Shown here: one piece after another, positions 1-10,800 of the stretch
Position numbering within the stretch: position 1 is the stretch's first letter
How the letters are laid out: each line of letters begins with the position of its first letter
From: Chlamydomonas sphaeroides
Lineage: Eukaryota > Chlorophyta > Chlorophyceae > Chlamydomonadales > Chlamydomonadaceae
Direction: 5' to 3'
DNA: 28,638 bases
Assembly (NCBI GenBank): GCA_001662425.1
Contig: BDDC01001319.1
Span: forward strand, 1 to 28,638
Notes under the pieces: model-generated
The model's input: the letters and a program-made list of their open reading frames with translations, nothing else
What the model was told of the DNA's origin: nothing
Databases searched by the model: none
Position numbers and translations under genes: made by a program

Positions 1-59
1 CCAACCCAACCCTACCCAACCCTACCCAACCCAACCCTACCCAACCCTACCCAACCCTC
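1..59. repeat. C-rich minisatellite in an intron
   Basis: The window opens with short direct repeats built from CCCAACCCTA-like units. They lie just upstream of a pyrimidine-rich acceptor (CCCCCGCAG at 95-103), so they belong to an intron of the partial gene that follows. The unit resembles telomeric DNA only in being C-rich; it is not the green-algal TTTAGGG or TTTTAGGG repeat. Confidence 0.7.
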
Positions 60-103
60 ACGGCCCCACGCCCCCGCTGCTCCCTGCCTGCCTGCCCCCG
101 CAG

Positions 104-667
104 CGAGGCGAGAAGCTGCGCGACGCCGGCCCCGGCCGCCCCGCGTGGCCGGCCAACCTGACCAGCGCCCTGTCGCGGCCGGTGGTGGTGTACGACATCG
201 CGCCCGACGGCACCACGCTCTACCCGCCGCGGCACGTGGCGGTGCGGGCGCCCAGCGGCGACCTCACGCTGCGCCCGCTCAACGAGCAGGAGCAGGTGGG
301 GCCGGGCGGGGGGCGCTGGGCGGAAGGGCCGACGGCGTGTGTGGGCCGATGGCGAGCGGGGCCACGGGCCGGTCGGGCGATGCGTGCCGCCGTACGGCCA
401 GCATCTCAGGGCTGCTGGGGACTGCCCGCGCGACAGACGTCGTATCTCTACGTCAACGATGAAACTAGGAACGCTGCAATGACTCAGTCAACGCGCGCAT
501 TGGTGCTGTCGGCCGGCTGACCGTGTCTCCCCCCCCCCCGCCTGTCGGCCCGCCCCTTTCCCTCTCCCCAACTCCCCCGTACGCAGGTGTTCCAGGAGCG
601 GCGCCTGCCCCGGCCGCGGCTGCCGTACACGCTGCCTCGCGTGCTGCGCAAGCCCGAGCTGCCGTAG
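104..667 (+). CDS. 3' end of an unrecognised gene (two exons)
   Basis: Two coding exons can be read: 104-295 (64 codons, acceptor CCCCGCAG, donor CAG|GTGGGG) and 587-667 (acceptor TACGCAG, 26 codons then TAG at 665-667). The intron is phase 0 and the frame stays open through both exons. The visible 90 residues contain PVVVYDIAPDGTTLYPPRHV and end in a basic, proline-rich tail with PRPRLPYTLPRVLRKPELP. There is no signal peptide, membrane segment or motif that I can assign to a family. The N-terminus lies outside the window. The gene is tandem with the superoxide dismutase, with about 960 bases between them. The exon reading is fairly secure because both exons avoid stops, use codon choice like the neighbouring genes and join in phase; the function is unknown. 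Confidence 0.6.
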
Positions 668-1625
668 GTGCGCTGCAGCACTCCCCGTTAGCGGCGATGG
701 CTAGGGTGGTGGGGCGTTGGACGGATGAGGGTTTTTGCAGAGGCCTGGGTGGGTGGGGCCCCCGTGCCGCGAAGGGCGGACTGCACGTGTAGGAATACGT
801 TTGTGGGGCCTCTGGCTGCAGCTGCTCTGGGGCAGCTGCTGCGGCGCGGCTGGTGTGGCGCTGCGGCGGACTGGGCGTCATGGCTCAGGGGCGGCCAGTG
901 CAGTGGCGCGAGGCGGGGTGGGGACGGTGTGCGGTGGACGGGCGCACAAAGAGCTGGAGGAGGAGGAGGAGGAGGGTTGCGGTCGCGGTCGCGGAGGGCG
1001 TGTCGTGGGTGGGCCTGGGCTATGGAGGGCATGTGTGATGTGGTGGGAACGCAGTGGAGGCGGCTGCTGGCCCTGTGGCCCCTGCCTTGGGCACCGCCGG
1101 CCTAGCGCCAGATGGGCGGGGGCCGGCCCATGCAAGCGTGCGCGCGTGTCGTGCCCGCTGCCAAGGCACACGGGCCCTGCGGCCTGCGCCACACCTACAT
1201 GGGGTCATGGGCCCAAGGGCAGAGTGGGTGTGGGAGAGGGCGACGCACCACAGCACTGCAGCTCGCGGCAGTCCCCAGCGGTCCGCAGCATTGGCAGACG
1301 CGCAGCAGCCCGCGTCAGCCCACGGCGCCGAGGGGCGCAAATTGCTGGTTGCTGCCCCACGTCGGGCAGGCCCCTGGCGCCTGGCAGCCCGGCTGCTGCT
1401 CCCGCCCGGCTGGCTCCATACTGCAACCTGCAACGGTACCGCTAATGCGTACCCGGCCTCGCAAAGCGCAAGGAGTCGCAGCCAACTTACGGCATGTCGT
1501 ACACGGCAGCAACCTCCAACGTCGCCGTGACCAGCCTCTTGCCCCGACAGCAGCTTGTCGCCATCCAGGAGACCGCTTGTACCAGGAGTCCAGCGTACTA
1601 CACCTCTGCACGAATACAGGGTAAC
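668..1625. other. Intergenic: 3' flank of partial gene and SOD upstream region
   Basis: No gene is supported here. The stretch must hold the 3' UTR of the partial gene and the promoter and 5' UTR of the superoxide dismutase gene. Several overlapping frames are open, but this is expected from the base composition and none has convincing protein character. A purine run (GAGGAGGAGGAGGAGG-like) lies near 953-975. I saw no TGTAA poly(A) signal. The SOD frame is open upstream as far as an ATG at 1494, so part of 1494-1625 could be translated, but I read it as 5' UTR. Confidence 0.5.
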
Positions 1626-3264
1626 ATGCTCGCTCGCGGCATCCTGTCCGTGGCCCGCGAGGGCCTGGCGCCGGCCATGGCCCGCGCCATGTCTGCTGGC
1701 GCCAAGCTGCCGGACCTGCCTTACGACTACAGCGCGCTGGAGCCCTACATCTCGGCCCACATCATGGAGCTGCACCACTCCAAGCACCACGCGGCCTATG
1801 TAGCGAACCTCAACAAGGCCATGGAGCAACAGGCGGAGGCGGAGCACAAGGGCGACGTCGCTAAGGTTATCTCGCTGCAGAGCGCCATCAAGTTCAATGG
1901 CGGGGGTGCGTGCTCGCTCACGGTCGCCCAGCTGCATTTCGTGCTGCACGGCTAATTACGACATGAATCGCTGCAGGCCACATCAACCACGACATCTTCT
2001 GGACCAACCTCATCCCGCACAAGGTGCGACAGAATGTGCGAGCAGCGACACTCCCCCCGCGGTCCCAAACAGGACCCTCTATGCCGCATGTGTTGACAGG
2101 ACTACCAGCCTCCTTCGGGCGAGGTGAAGACCATGATTGAGGCGCAGTGGAAGTCTCTCGACAACTTCGTCACCACCTTCAACGCGCAGACCGCGGCCGT
2201 GCAGGTGGGGGAGCGTGCAGTGCTAGAGCCAAGTCTGTGGGGCAGGGGTGGGGACGGCGGCCGGGGGCGAGGGGGGACCGCCCGGGGGCCCGCTGAGGGT
2301 GTTGCGGCACGCCCCCTTGCCCCACGCTGCCACGAGAGCTGTGCGCCCCAGGCCCCCCGCGCCTTTGGCGGCCCCATGCCCCCACACCCTCTGTGGACCC
2401 CTCTTCTAAATCGTCAATCCCAACTTGCCACACCTCCCTGTCAGGGCTCGGGCTGGGGCTGGCTGGGCTACAACAAGGCCACGGGCCGGCTGGAGATCGC
2501 CACCATGGCCAACCAGGACCCCCTGGCCATGACGGTGAGGCGCCTTTGGCCGTTGCGGTGTACGGCGCACCTGCACTTGCCGCACCACGCATCGCGGCGA
2601 TCATGAGTATCCCAGCGATCGGGAATCGCACAGCGGGCACGTGTATCACAGCGCACACGAGTATCTCAAGCGAACATGAGGACGCATGTCGGAGGAACGT
2701 GTTGAAGCTCGTATTGTGAAACGGGTCGCAGGCGCAGCCCACAGGAGCGGTGCCGGGATGCGGCGGTTTGGGACACGGCAGGCGCCCAGACACGGCCTCG
2801 CACGCTGGCAGGGGGCCCCGGCAGCCCACCCTCCACACCGCCGTCCTCGCCGCAGGGCCTGGTGCCGCTGCTGGGCATTGACGTGTGGGAGCACGCCTAC
2901 TACCTGCAGTACAAGAACGTGCGGCCCGACTACCTCAAGGTGGGGGTGGGGTGCGGGTGGACGGCGGGGAGGTGGAACGTGAAGCCTGCTGTGTGGGGGC
3001 CAGTGACGTGCTGGCTCGAGGGAGGGGCTGTGCGTACCTTGTGCGGGGGCCTCGAGCGAGGTGGGAGGCGGGGCGTCATGACAAAAGCAGTTGGGGCGGA
3101 TGGCTCCAGGTGCACCACGTGCCAAACCCACACGCACCCGGCCGCCGCGCCCCTGCCGCGCCCACACCCGTTGGCCCCGTCCGCTTGGCGCCACCCCGCA
3201 GGCCATCTGGAACGTGGTCAACTGGAAGAACGTGGCCGACCGCCTGGCGGTCGCCAAGAAGTGA
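1626..3264 (+). CDS. Manganese superoxide dismutase, mitochondrial
   Basis: The enzyme dismutates superoxide to oxygen and hydrogen peroxide, probably in the mitochondrial matrix. Six exons join in phase: 1626-1905, 1977-2023, 2100-2204, 2445-2534, 2856-2939 and 3202-3264 (TGA), giving 222 residues, the usual size for a mitochondrial precursor. Residues 1-25 (MLARGILSVAREGL...) are Arg-rich and acid-poor apart from one Glu, like a presequence. The mature enzyme starts near KLPDLPYDYSALEP. Metal ligands by alignment to the family are His50 (LHHSKHH), His98 (INHDIFW), Asp183 and His187 (GIDVWEHAYY). The GGGHINH segment and Gln168 in ANQDPL are the Mn-type pattern; an Fe-type enzyme would carry its active-site Gln near the second His. 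The ATG at 1626 is chosen because it gives a clean targeting peptide; an in-frame ATG at 1494 would add 44 residues. All introns are GT-AG. Confidence 0.95.
2600..2690. repeat. Degenerate short repeats in SOD intron 4
   Basis: Within the fourth SOD intron, variants of (A/G)(C/A)GAGTATC-CA-CG recur about three times (GAGTATCCCAGCG, GTGTATCACAGCG, GAGTATCTCAAGCG). They look like remnants of a local tandem duplication. No function is implied. Confidence 0.4.
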
Positions 3265-4812
3265 GGGGCCGCGGCCCCAGGCAGCCCGCGGTCGACAGCG
3301 CAACGCGTGGCTCGAACGTGACGCCGGAGCCCGGCGGCGACTAAGGAACGATGCATGGCGCTTGACGGCGCTTGGTGGTGGGCAAGGCACGCCTACCTGA
3401 GGGAGTAGAAGGAGGAGGGGGGGAGGAGGAGGAGGACGACGACGAGGAGGCAGGCAGCCAGCAGCAGCGCTGAGGCGCGTTCGGCACCAGCGATGCCGCG
3501 CCCGTGCAGCTGCGATGCCCGCGCGGCCAGCGGCGGAACGCTGCGCGCGCTGGTGCGGGGGTGGCCCGAGGCCGTTGCGGTGGCTGCTGGCAAGGAGGAT
3601 TGTGGCCCTACTGCGGCGCCTGCCCTCTCTAGCTTGACAACATGGTTTGTGAAGGCGGCAAGTGGCGGTTGGCCTCCAGTTGCGGTTGCACGTTGGCGGG
3701 CGATGGTCGATTGGTAATGAGTGGGAGGACAACAGCGCGCGCATTGGCGCCGGGGTTTTGTTGCTCTGGTTGCGGCGCCACATGTGTTGTGGGCGCATGT
3801 GCACACCCACGCGGCGCTTGCTACTGCATGGGAAGGGGCCCCGCCGTGTGGGATGCAGAGGGCCGGTCGGCTCACAACACGCCGGTCTTCTGTACATACA
3901 ACCAATCCGCTGCCCCGTCCAGGGCCGGGGCCGGGGCAGGGCAAGAGCTCACGCTCACCCTTCTTCGCAGCTGTTGCGGCAGCTTCTAGCCCACGTCAAG
4001 CGCCGAGAAGAAAGAACGCAGACCTGCCTCCCAGCCCTTGAGAGCCCGCGACACAAGGCCCCTCACACGGGCGCCGGTCCGCACTACGCTTCACGCACAC
4101 CCCGTACTTGCACAGTCACCCACCGGTCTGGGTCCAAGCGTCCCAACGCCGAAACAGGTCATGCCGCGTGCCACGTGGCGGGTGCCATGGGGTCAGATAG
4201 CCCACAACAGAGTGTCCATGCTACACACCCAACCTACATACGAGTCAGGTCCGCCGCCGGGCCATGCGCTCATATGCCATGTGCCACGTGCTCGGGCCCA
4301 GCCGACACAGCCGGCCGCCGGCCCGTGCCAAGAGTGGGGTCGGCCCCTCGCGTTCCTCGCCAGCCAGCCGCAGCCGCCGCGCCTCCCGCCCAGTCCCGGG
4401 CCGCGCCGCTGTAGCAACATCACGCAGCCCAGAGAAAGACAGAGGGAAACCAACCGTTTGCCGCAACGACCCCTTGCTCACGCCGCTCGCATGCACTCCC
4501 CCCCTCAGCACACGCAACCTCAACACGCGCTCACGACGCCGCGACAGCTGCGAACCGCGCAGCAGCGGCCCTCGCGGCCCTGTCGCCGCCCACACCGCAC
4601 CGTGTGGTTTGGTTGACGTCGAGTCGCACGCTTCACACGCGGGCCGCGCCAGAGCCACCGTCGGACATCATCACACGAGAGAAAAGGGCTCCAGCCCCAT
4701 GTTTCAGACAGTGCAAGCACACACAAAGAGGGATCACAAGCCATGGGGACGGGCAGGCGCTTCGCCCTGTGTTGCAGCGGAGCTGCTGCAGCAGGCGCTG
4801 CCAGCGCTAGCG
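3265..4812. other. Convergent intergenic region
   Basis: The superoxide dismutase gene (+) and the phosphodiesterase gene (-) converge on this stretch. It should contain both 3' UTRs. It holds a purine-rich GGAGGAGGA/GACGACGAGGAG run at about 3406-3455. Open frames on both strands are present (for example 4038-4616 on +), but their translations are rich in Pro, Arg, His and Gln without domain character, so I do not call them genes. I found no TGTAA signal on either strand by eye, so the transcript ends cannot be placed. Confidence 0.5.
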
Positions 4813-7800
4813 CTAGCCCTCGTCCCGCCCCAGCACGCCAGGGGCAGGAAGTCCACACCAACTTGACTCGCATGCTGCCGAGGCCGAGAGGCCGAGAGGT
4901 GCTGCACGGCAGCCCAGGCCCCCGGGCCCGTGCCTCACGCGCTGTCGCCCGAACCGCGGGGTTCCTGTGCGAGGGGGAGAGGGGCGGGCGGGGAGATGAA
5001 CGGCGCGCCGATGCCAAGCAGGCGCGCGGTCCAGCGCCGCCGTATGCAGCGCAAGCGACACCGACGCGGCCAGGACCCGGGGCAATGAGCCACCGTGGCA
5101 GCGCCCCTCAAGCCGCAGCTCCGCCGTTTTGTCAACCCTCGGCGCGCTGCAGCAGGCCTCGGCGGCGAAGAAGCAGCACCCAGCAGGCGAGGAGGCAGCA
5201 CCCAGCAGGCCCCGGCGCGGTGCGGGCCTCACCGAGGTCCCGTTGGGCAGCTGCCCCGAGGCGGCGGCCGGGCTGATGGCCTCGCCATGCTGCGCCTGGG
5301 CATGCTGCCCGGACGACGCCGGCGACGCGGGGCCTGGCCCCGCCGATGCGGGGCCGGGGCCGTCGTGCCCTGGCTGCTGCCCCAGCTCCGCGAGCTGCGG
5401 CGCCGCGTTCTCCGCGGCCTCCTCCGACAGCTGCGGGCCGAGGGGCGCGGGGCCGTGAGCGTAGCCGCATGCTTGACAGCGCGGAGCCCCGGCCGGAGCA
5501 GCGCTCGGCGGGGACGGACCGAGGGCTGCGGCATGGCCTGGTCGGTCGCCTTGCCCCCCCCCCTCAAGCTTTCCCGGACACGACTGGGCCTGGCGGCCGC
5601 AGACGCACACACAGCCGCCGCTCGCCACCTGGTCCGGGCTGCGGCAAACAGTGGTCGCCTTGCCCCCCCCCCAAGCCCACTGGGCATCCGCACACCCCTC
5701 GGGGCTCGGCGCGCCGCCCTTTCCCTTGCCCCCACCCGCGCACACAGCAGCCGCGACTCACCACCTGGTCCGCCGTCTTGCCCGTGTCGGCGATGCGGCG
5801 GTAGCGCTGGCGGTTGATGCGCAGCAGCTGCAGCCGCGGGCCCAGCTCCGGCAGCACCTCCACCAGCCGCTCCCACAGCGCCGTCACCACGTAGTCCTGC
5901 GGGGCGGGGGCGGTTGTACGGATGTGCAGACGTACGGGATCACGACCAGCATCGCAAACTCCGAGCCAGGAGCCCCGGCTCAACGTGGGGAGTGTGCATG
6001 GGCTCTCCACACGCCCGGCGCACCACCAGGGCCATGCGAGGTCGAACGGCATGTGCCCATCCACACGCACCGCCTGCGCCCCTCCGCAAATTTCCCGCCA
6101 CAGCCGCTCTTTTTGCCCCCCTTTCCCGCCAGCGATTCCCCTCCCCCCAACACACAGCCGCTCTTGCTCCTCCCCCTCTCTCCTCCCCTGCTATTTCCCC
6201 CCCCCCGGGCGCACCAGGAAGTTGAGCTCCACGCGGGCGCACATGACGTGGTCGCTGGTGTCCACCCGGAACGTCACCGGCAGCCCCAGCCGGACCTGCA
6301 GAGGCGGGCGGCAGCAGGCGAGGAGCAGCGACGCAGGCGTGAGCGACATCAGCACATGCCAGCTGCGCGTGTTGGGCCACAGGGCGAGGCAAGGGAGCGG
6401 GTCGCAACAGCTGGCGAGGGGGGGGAGGCAGCTGCAGCTGCAACCGCAGTCTGCCTGCCGGCGGCGCACCTCCTCCGCCGCCTGCGCCTCAAACTCGCAG
6501 TGCACGCGGCGGCTCATGGCGTGGTTGACGTGGAAGGGCCGCACCGCGTTGCCGATGTCGGCCGCGTGGAGCGCCACCTGACGGGGTGGGGCAGGGAGGC
6601 AGGCGGGAGGTGCGGTGTAGGGACACAGTGGGCGCGCTGGCAGCAGCACGCAGGGGTGAGTACCGGTAAAGAGGGAGGGAGCGCCAGGGCAAGGGGCAAT
6701 GCGCAGAGGCCACGGCGCGGCAGGGTGCGCCGGCGCGTGTGCCGCACACACGGGCCGGCAGGAGGCACACCCTGGGCAGCGTAGGCCCGAGGGCCGCCGC
6801 CCAGCCATGTGCCCGCTGCTCGCCCACCTTGATGAGCAGCATGCGGTCGGCCTCGCTCTCCGGGTCGTACACCAGGCTGTGCTTCTGGAACTCCTGCGGG
6901 TGGAACGAGGGAGATGGACCGGACCGGACCGGGCAGGGGCGCTGTGGTGAGCGGGGCGCAGACGCGGCGGAACGAGGCGCCCCCCCGTCGACGCCCGCTG
7001 CTTCGCCGGGCCGGGCCCTGCTCTCAACATGCCTGCGCGCGTTCATCCTAGCGCCGACCACGTTATGCACCCAGCGGGGCCGCATTCACTATCAGCAAGG
7101 TCAGCAACACCGGCACGTACGATTCACGCAGCTTTCCCCTACAAAAGAACACAAGCACCAACGCTGAACCACGCACCTGCGTCAGCGCAAAGTGGTTGGC
7201 CATGTCGGTGCACAGGATGGCGGCGATGACGGCCTTGCGCACGGCGCGGTGCTCGTCGGGCGGCAGCGGCGCCAGCAGCGCGCAGTCGGTGCGGGACATG
7301 ATGGCAAAGGCCATGGCGCAGTGGTGGTTCTCCATGACGCTCTGGTCGTTGTAGATGCGTGCCAGCCTGGGGAGGCGGGGGCAGGGGCGACCGATGAGGA
7401 TGCGTTGAGCAGCGTTGGCGTACGTGTGTGAGGGCGCATGCGCGCGAGCCTGGGGCCGCCGTGCACGAGGTACGAGCAAGCCTTTAGCGATGCCGTACAG
7501 CGCCGTAGAATGCTGGCGAGCAGGGCTGCGCGGCGTCCCATCACCTCGCTCTTCTTCTTGCTGGCCCCGTCCTTTCCCCTGCCTCTCGCCCGCCCCGCCT
7601 CCGCCTCACTCGCTGCCGCTGTTGACGTGGAAGCTGTTGCTGTGGCCGTCGTGGTCCAGGTCGTGGCACAGCGCCGCCAGCAGCGCCGCCAGCCGGTCCA
7701 CGGGCCGCAGCACGTCGCGGGCGGCCGTGAAGCAGGTGACCTAGGGAGACGCCCGAGTAGGCAGGCAGGGCGAGGCGTCAGGCAGGCGCAGCGACATGCG

Positions 7801-10800
7801 TGGAAGGCGGGACGGCCAAAGGGCACCAGGTCACGCCCCAGCCGCCACGAGTGAAGCAGGTGGCCTGGCGGCGCAGCCGGAGGCAGGCAGTTGATGCGAG
7901 GATGGGGTGAGGGGGTGGCGCGCTGTGGTATTCCGTGTGGCAAGCAGGGCCTGCCTGCCAAGCGCTTGGCAGGCAGGCCCCGCTTGCAATGCGGAATACC
8001 ACGCAGCGCCAGGCCCTCGGCTGCACACCAGGAAGGTGGCGCAGTGGCAGCAGTACGTGGCAGCAGTACGGCGCAGTGGCAGCAGTACGGCGCAGTGGCA
8101 GCAGTACGTGGCACGCCACAGAGCACCGGCCTTTGCTGTGCGGCGGGCCAGCGGGCCGAAGCAGGCATTGCACGCGGGGGGGAGTGCCCCCGGCCGCGAG
8201 GCGCGCGCCGCTGTTGGCGCCTCACCCGCCCTCTCCTGCCCCGCTGCCCCCAGTGCGCACCAGGAAGGTGGCGTGCAGCACGTGGCAGACGTGGTTGAAG
8301 TTGTGGTAGGGGATTGCGTGGTAGTGCGAGGCCACCGCGGTCAGGAAGTTGCGCAGCACCTGCGGAGGCGGCGAAGGGGTTGCCCGCATTGGCTCCCGTG
8401 CAGTGCAATGCAGCGCAGGGCCTGCGGCCTGGACAAGGCTTCGGCAGCGCTGCCCCTCGCCCCCGGGGGTCCCGGAGCCGCCGCCGCTGGCCGCACCCCA
8501 AGCCACCCCCTTACCCTCCTCCCCGCTGCACACCCCTCCACCCCACTGCACACCAGACGCCAGCACGGGGGCTGCTCCTGCCCCTGCCCCTCGGCCCACC
8601 TTGGGCTTGAGCGCAAAGTCCTCCATGGCGCCCGACATTATGAAGATGTCGTACGCCAGCTTTATGAGCTCGTCGGTGCTGGCCTCCGTAAAGTCGCGCT
8701 CCCACGACAGCAGCTCCTCCTCGCTGTGGAAGCAGGGCCGGTAGCCGCTGCCCACGTCCGCCAGGTTTGAGCAGCTTAGGTGCGTGCGCAGGGCCTGGGC
8801 GGGGCAGGGGAGGGGAAGGGAGAGGAAAGGGTGAAAAGGGGGGGGAAGGGGAGGTTGGGCAGTTGGGTGCGGTGAGTGCGCCGGCTCAAGCTCCCCCGAC
8901 ACGGTAAAGGGCCTGGCAGGGACCGGGGTAAGGCTCGGGGCCGCGCGACGTGCCCGGAGCAGCGGCATGCAGCAGCGCTTAGATACCACGGCTGCGGCTA
9001 CGCGCGGACGGTCGCAAGACCGCATCCATGGCAAGAAAGGCAGCCCACGCCACGCATGGCGCGCGGCGCTTCCAGAGCCAGCGACCCGTGCGGCGTCAAG
9101 TCGGTGCCGCCCCACCCAGCCGCAGCAGAGGGGCGCACAGAGGGCCACCACCCCACCCTCCACGTCGCCCCCGCCCTGCCCACTTGAGGCCGCCGCCCCC
9201 GCCCACCCCTGCCCCCTGGCGCGCCTGCATCCCACAACACATCCCAAGTTCACGCTATCATGTAAGCTGTCTTGCAATCCACGCACTTGTAAACCTGAGT
9301 GCCCCCTCCCCCCGGCCCACCTGCGGGTCCGCCACGCCCACCCTGATGCTGGCCTCCGTCGCCTCCCTCAGGTCAAGCTCCACGCTCCGGTAAGCCACAA
9401 AGGGCCCGCTCGTGCGCCGCCGGCTGCGCGCGCGCGACATGCTCGCCCCGCCCGCCCCGCCGCCGTGCTGCAGCTGCGGCGCAGCCGCAGCTTCCCCCGC
9501 CTCCCCCGGCTCGCGGGGCTGCGCCTGCGGCGGCTCTTCCCCGCGGTCGGCCGCCGGCGCTGCCTCGGCGGCGCCGCCACTGCCCGCCTCGGCCTCGGCC
9601 TGGCTGGCGCTGGTGCGGCTGCTGCCCTCCTCCTGGCCCTCCAGCAACACGCCGTCGCTGCTGCTGCTGTTGACCTCGTCGTCCGTCAGGTCCGAGGCGC
9701 TGCTGCCGCCGTCCACAGACATGTCGGGCCCGTCGCGCGCGTGGTGCTGCGCCGCCGGCCGCCGCCAGGGCGCCATGAGGCGCCCGAACCCGCCTATGTG
9801 CCCCGAGCCGCCCAGGGTGAGTGTCGTGTATGTCGACGACAGCGGCCGCCGCCGCGTCAGCGGCAGCGTTGCCACCTGCGCCGGCGACCCTCCCGACATG
9901 GCGCGGCCCGACACGGAGCGCCGAGTGCGGGCCAGCGCGGACAGCGGGCCGTTGGCGGCGCCGCCGGACAGCGGCCCGGCGGCGCCGGCGCCGCCGCTGA
10001 GGCGGGCCAGCCGGGGGCGCTCCATGGCGCTGCTGCTGGCGCAACGGAGGTCTGCGAGGGCCGAGGCCAGCGGGCCCTGGTGGGCGATGGAATCGGAGCA
10101 GTTGCGGCCCAGCATGGGAGAGGCCGGGCCGCCGCCGTCGCTGCCGTCAGTGCCGGTGCCGCCGGTGGCGGGGCCGCCGCCGATCGACGCCGCCGCCAGC
10201 GCGGCCTCCTCGTCCGCGCCGCCGCTGGTGGACCGCACGGCCTGCGGTGCGTTGGGTGCACAGCGTTGCCAGCCTCATTGAAAACAGCAATGGCCGCTTT
10301 GATCAGTTGAGGACATGTCAGCAACCCTAGAGGTACAGCGCCAGCACATGCGCTGGAGGCCCGCCTAGAGGTGCAGCGCCGTGGGCTCCGCACTCGAACG
10401 TGTGGCGCCTGCAGCGAGGCGCCAACGCCGCCGCGCGCCAAGCTAGCTGGCCCTGCCCGCCTTCCGCCTACCCGCCTCACCAGCCCCCGTCCTGATCGTG
10501 ACGCTGCTGCCGCCTGCCTGCCCGCCCCCCTCATCCCCACATTGACCCCGCTGCCCGCCCTGCCCTGCCCGCCTCCCGTCCCCGGCCCCCGTCCTCACGT
10601 TGACCCGGGTGCTCGCCCACACAGTGCTCCTCGCGGCCGCCGCCGCCAGCGCCAGCCCCAGGCGGCCGCTGCTGGAGACCGAGTCGCGCGGCACACGGGG
10701 GCTGCCCCGCTTGAGGCTGCCCCCCACGTCGGCCAGCGGGTTGCTGCCGGCGCGCCGGACGTCGAACGAGGCGCGCAGGTGCGCTGCGGTGGTGGAGGCG

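Noticed and set aside
1..59. Telomere-like repeat at the window start
   Set aside because: The units are CCCAACCCTA, not the algal telomere repeat, and they run straight into a splice acceptor and exon.
1494..1625. Upstream start for the superoxide dismutase at 1494
   Set aside because: It is in frame and open, but the ATG at 1626 gives a typical mitochondrial presequence and the usual family length; the longer form was kept only as an alternative.
4038..4616. 192-residue + strand open frame in the convergent intergenic region
   Set aside because: Pro/Gln/Arg/His-rich with no recognisable motif, no splice context and no upstream signals.
8967..10310. 447-residue open frame on the + strand opposite the phosphodiesterase
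   Set aside because: It covers the antisense of the long linker exon and flanking introns; its translation is Arg/Ala/His-rich with no domain. Long antisense frames are expected at this GC content.
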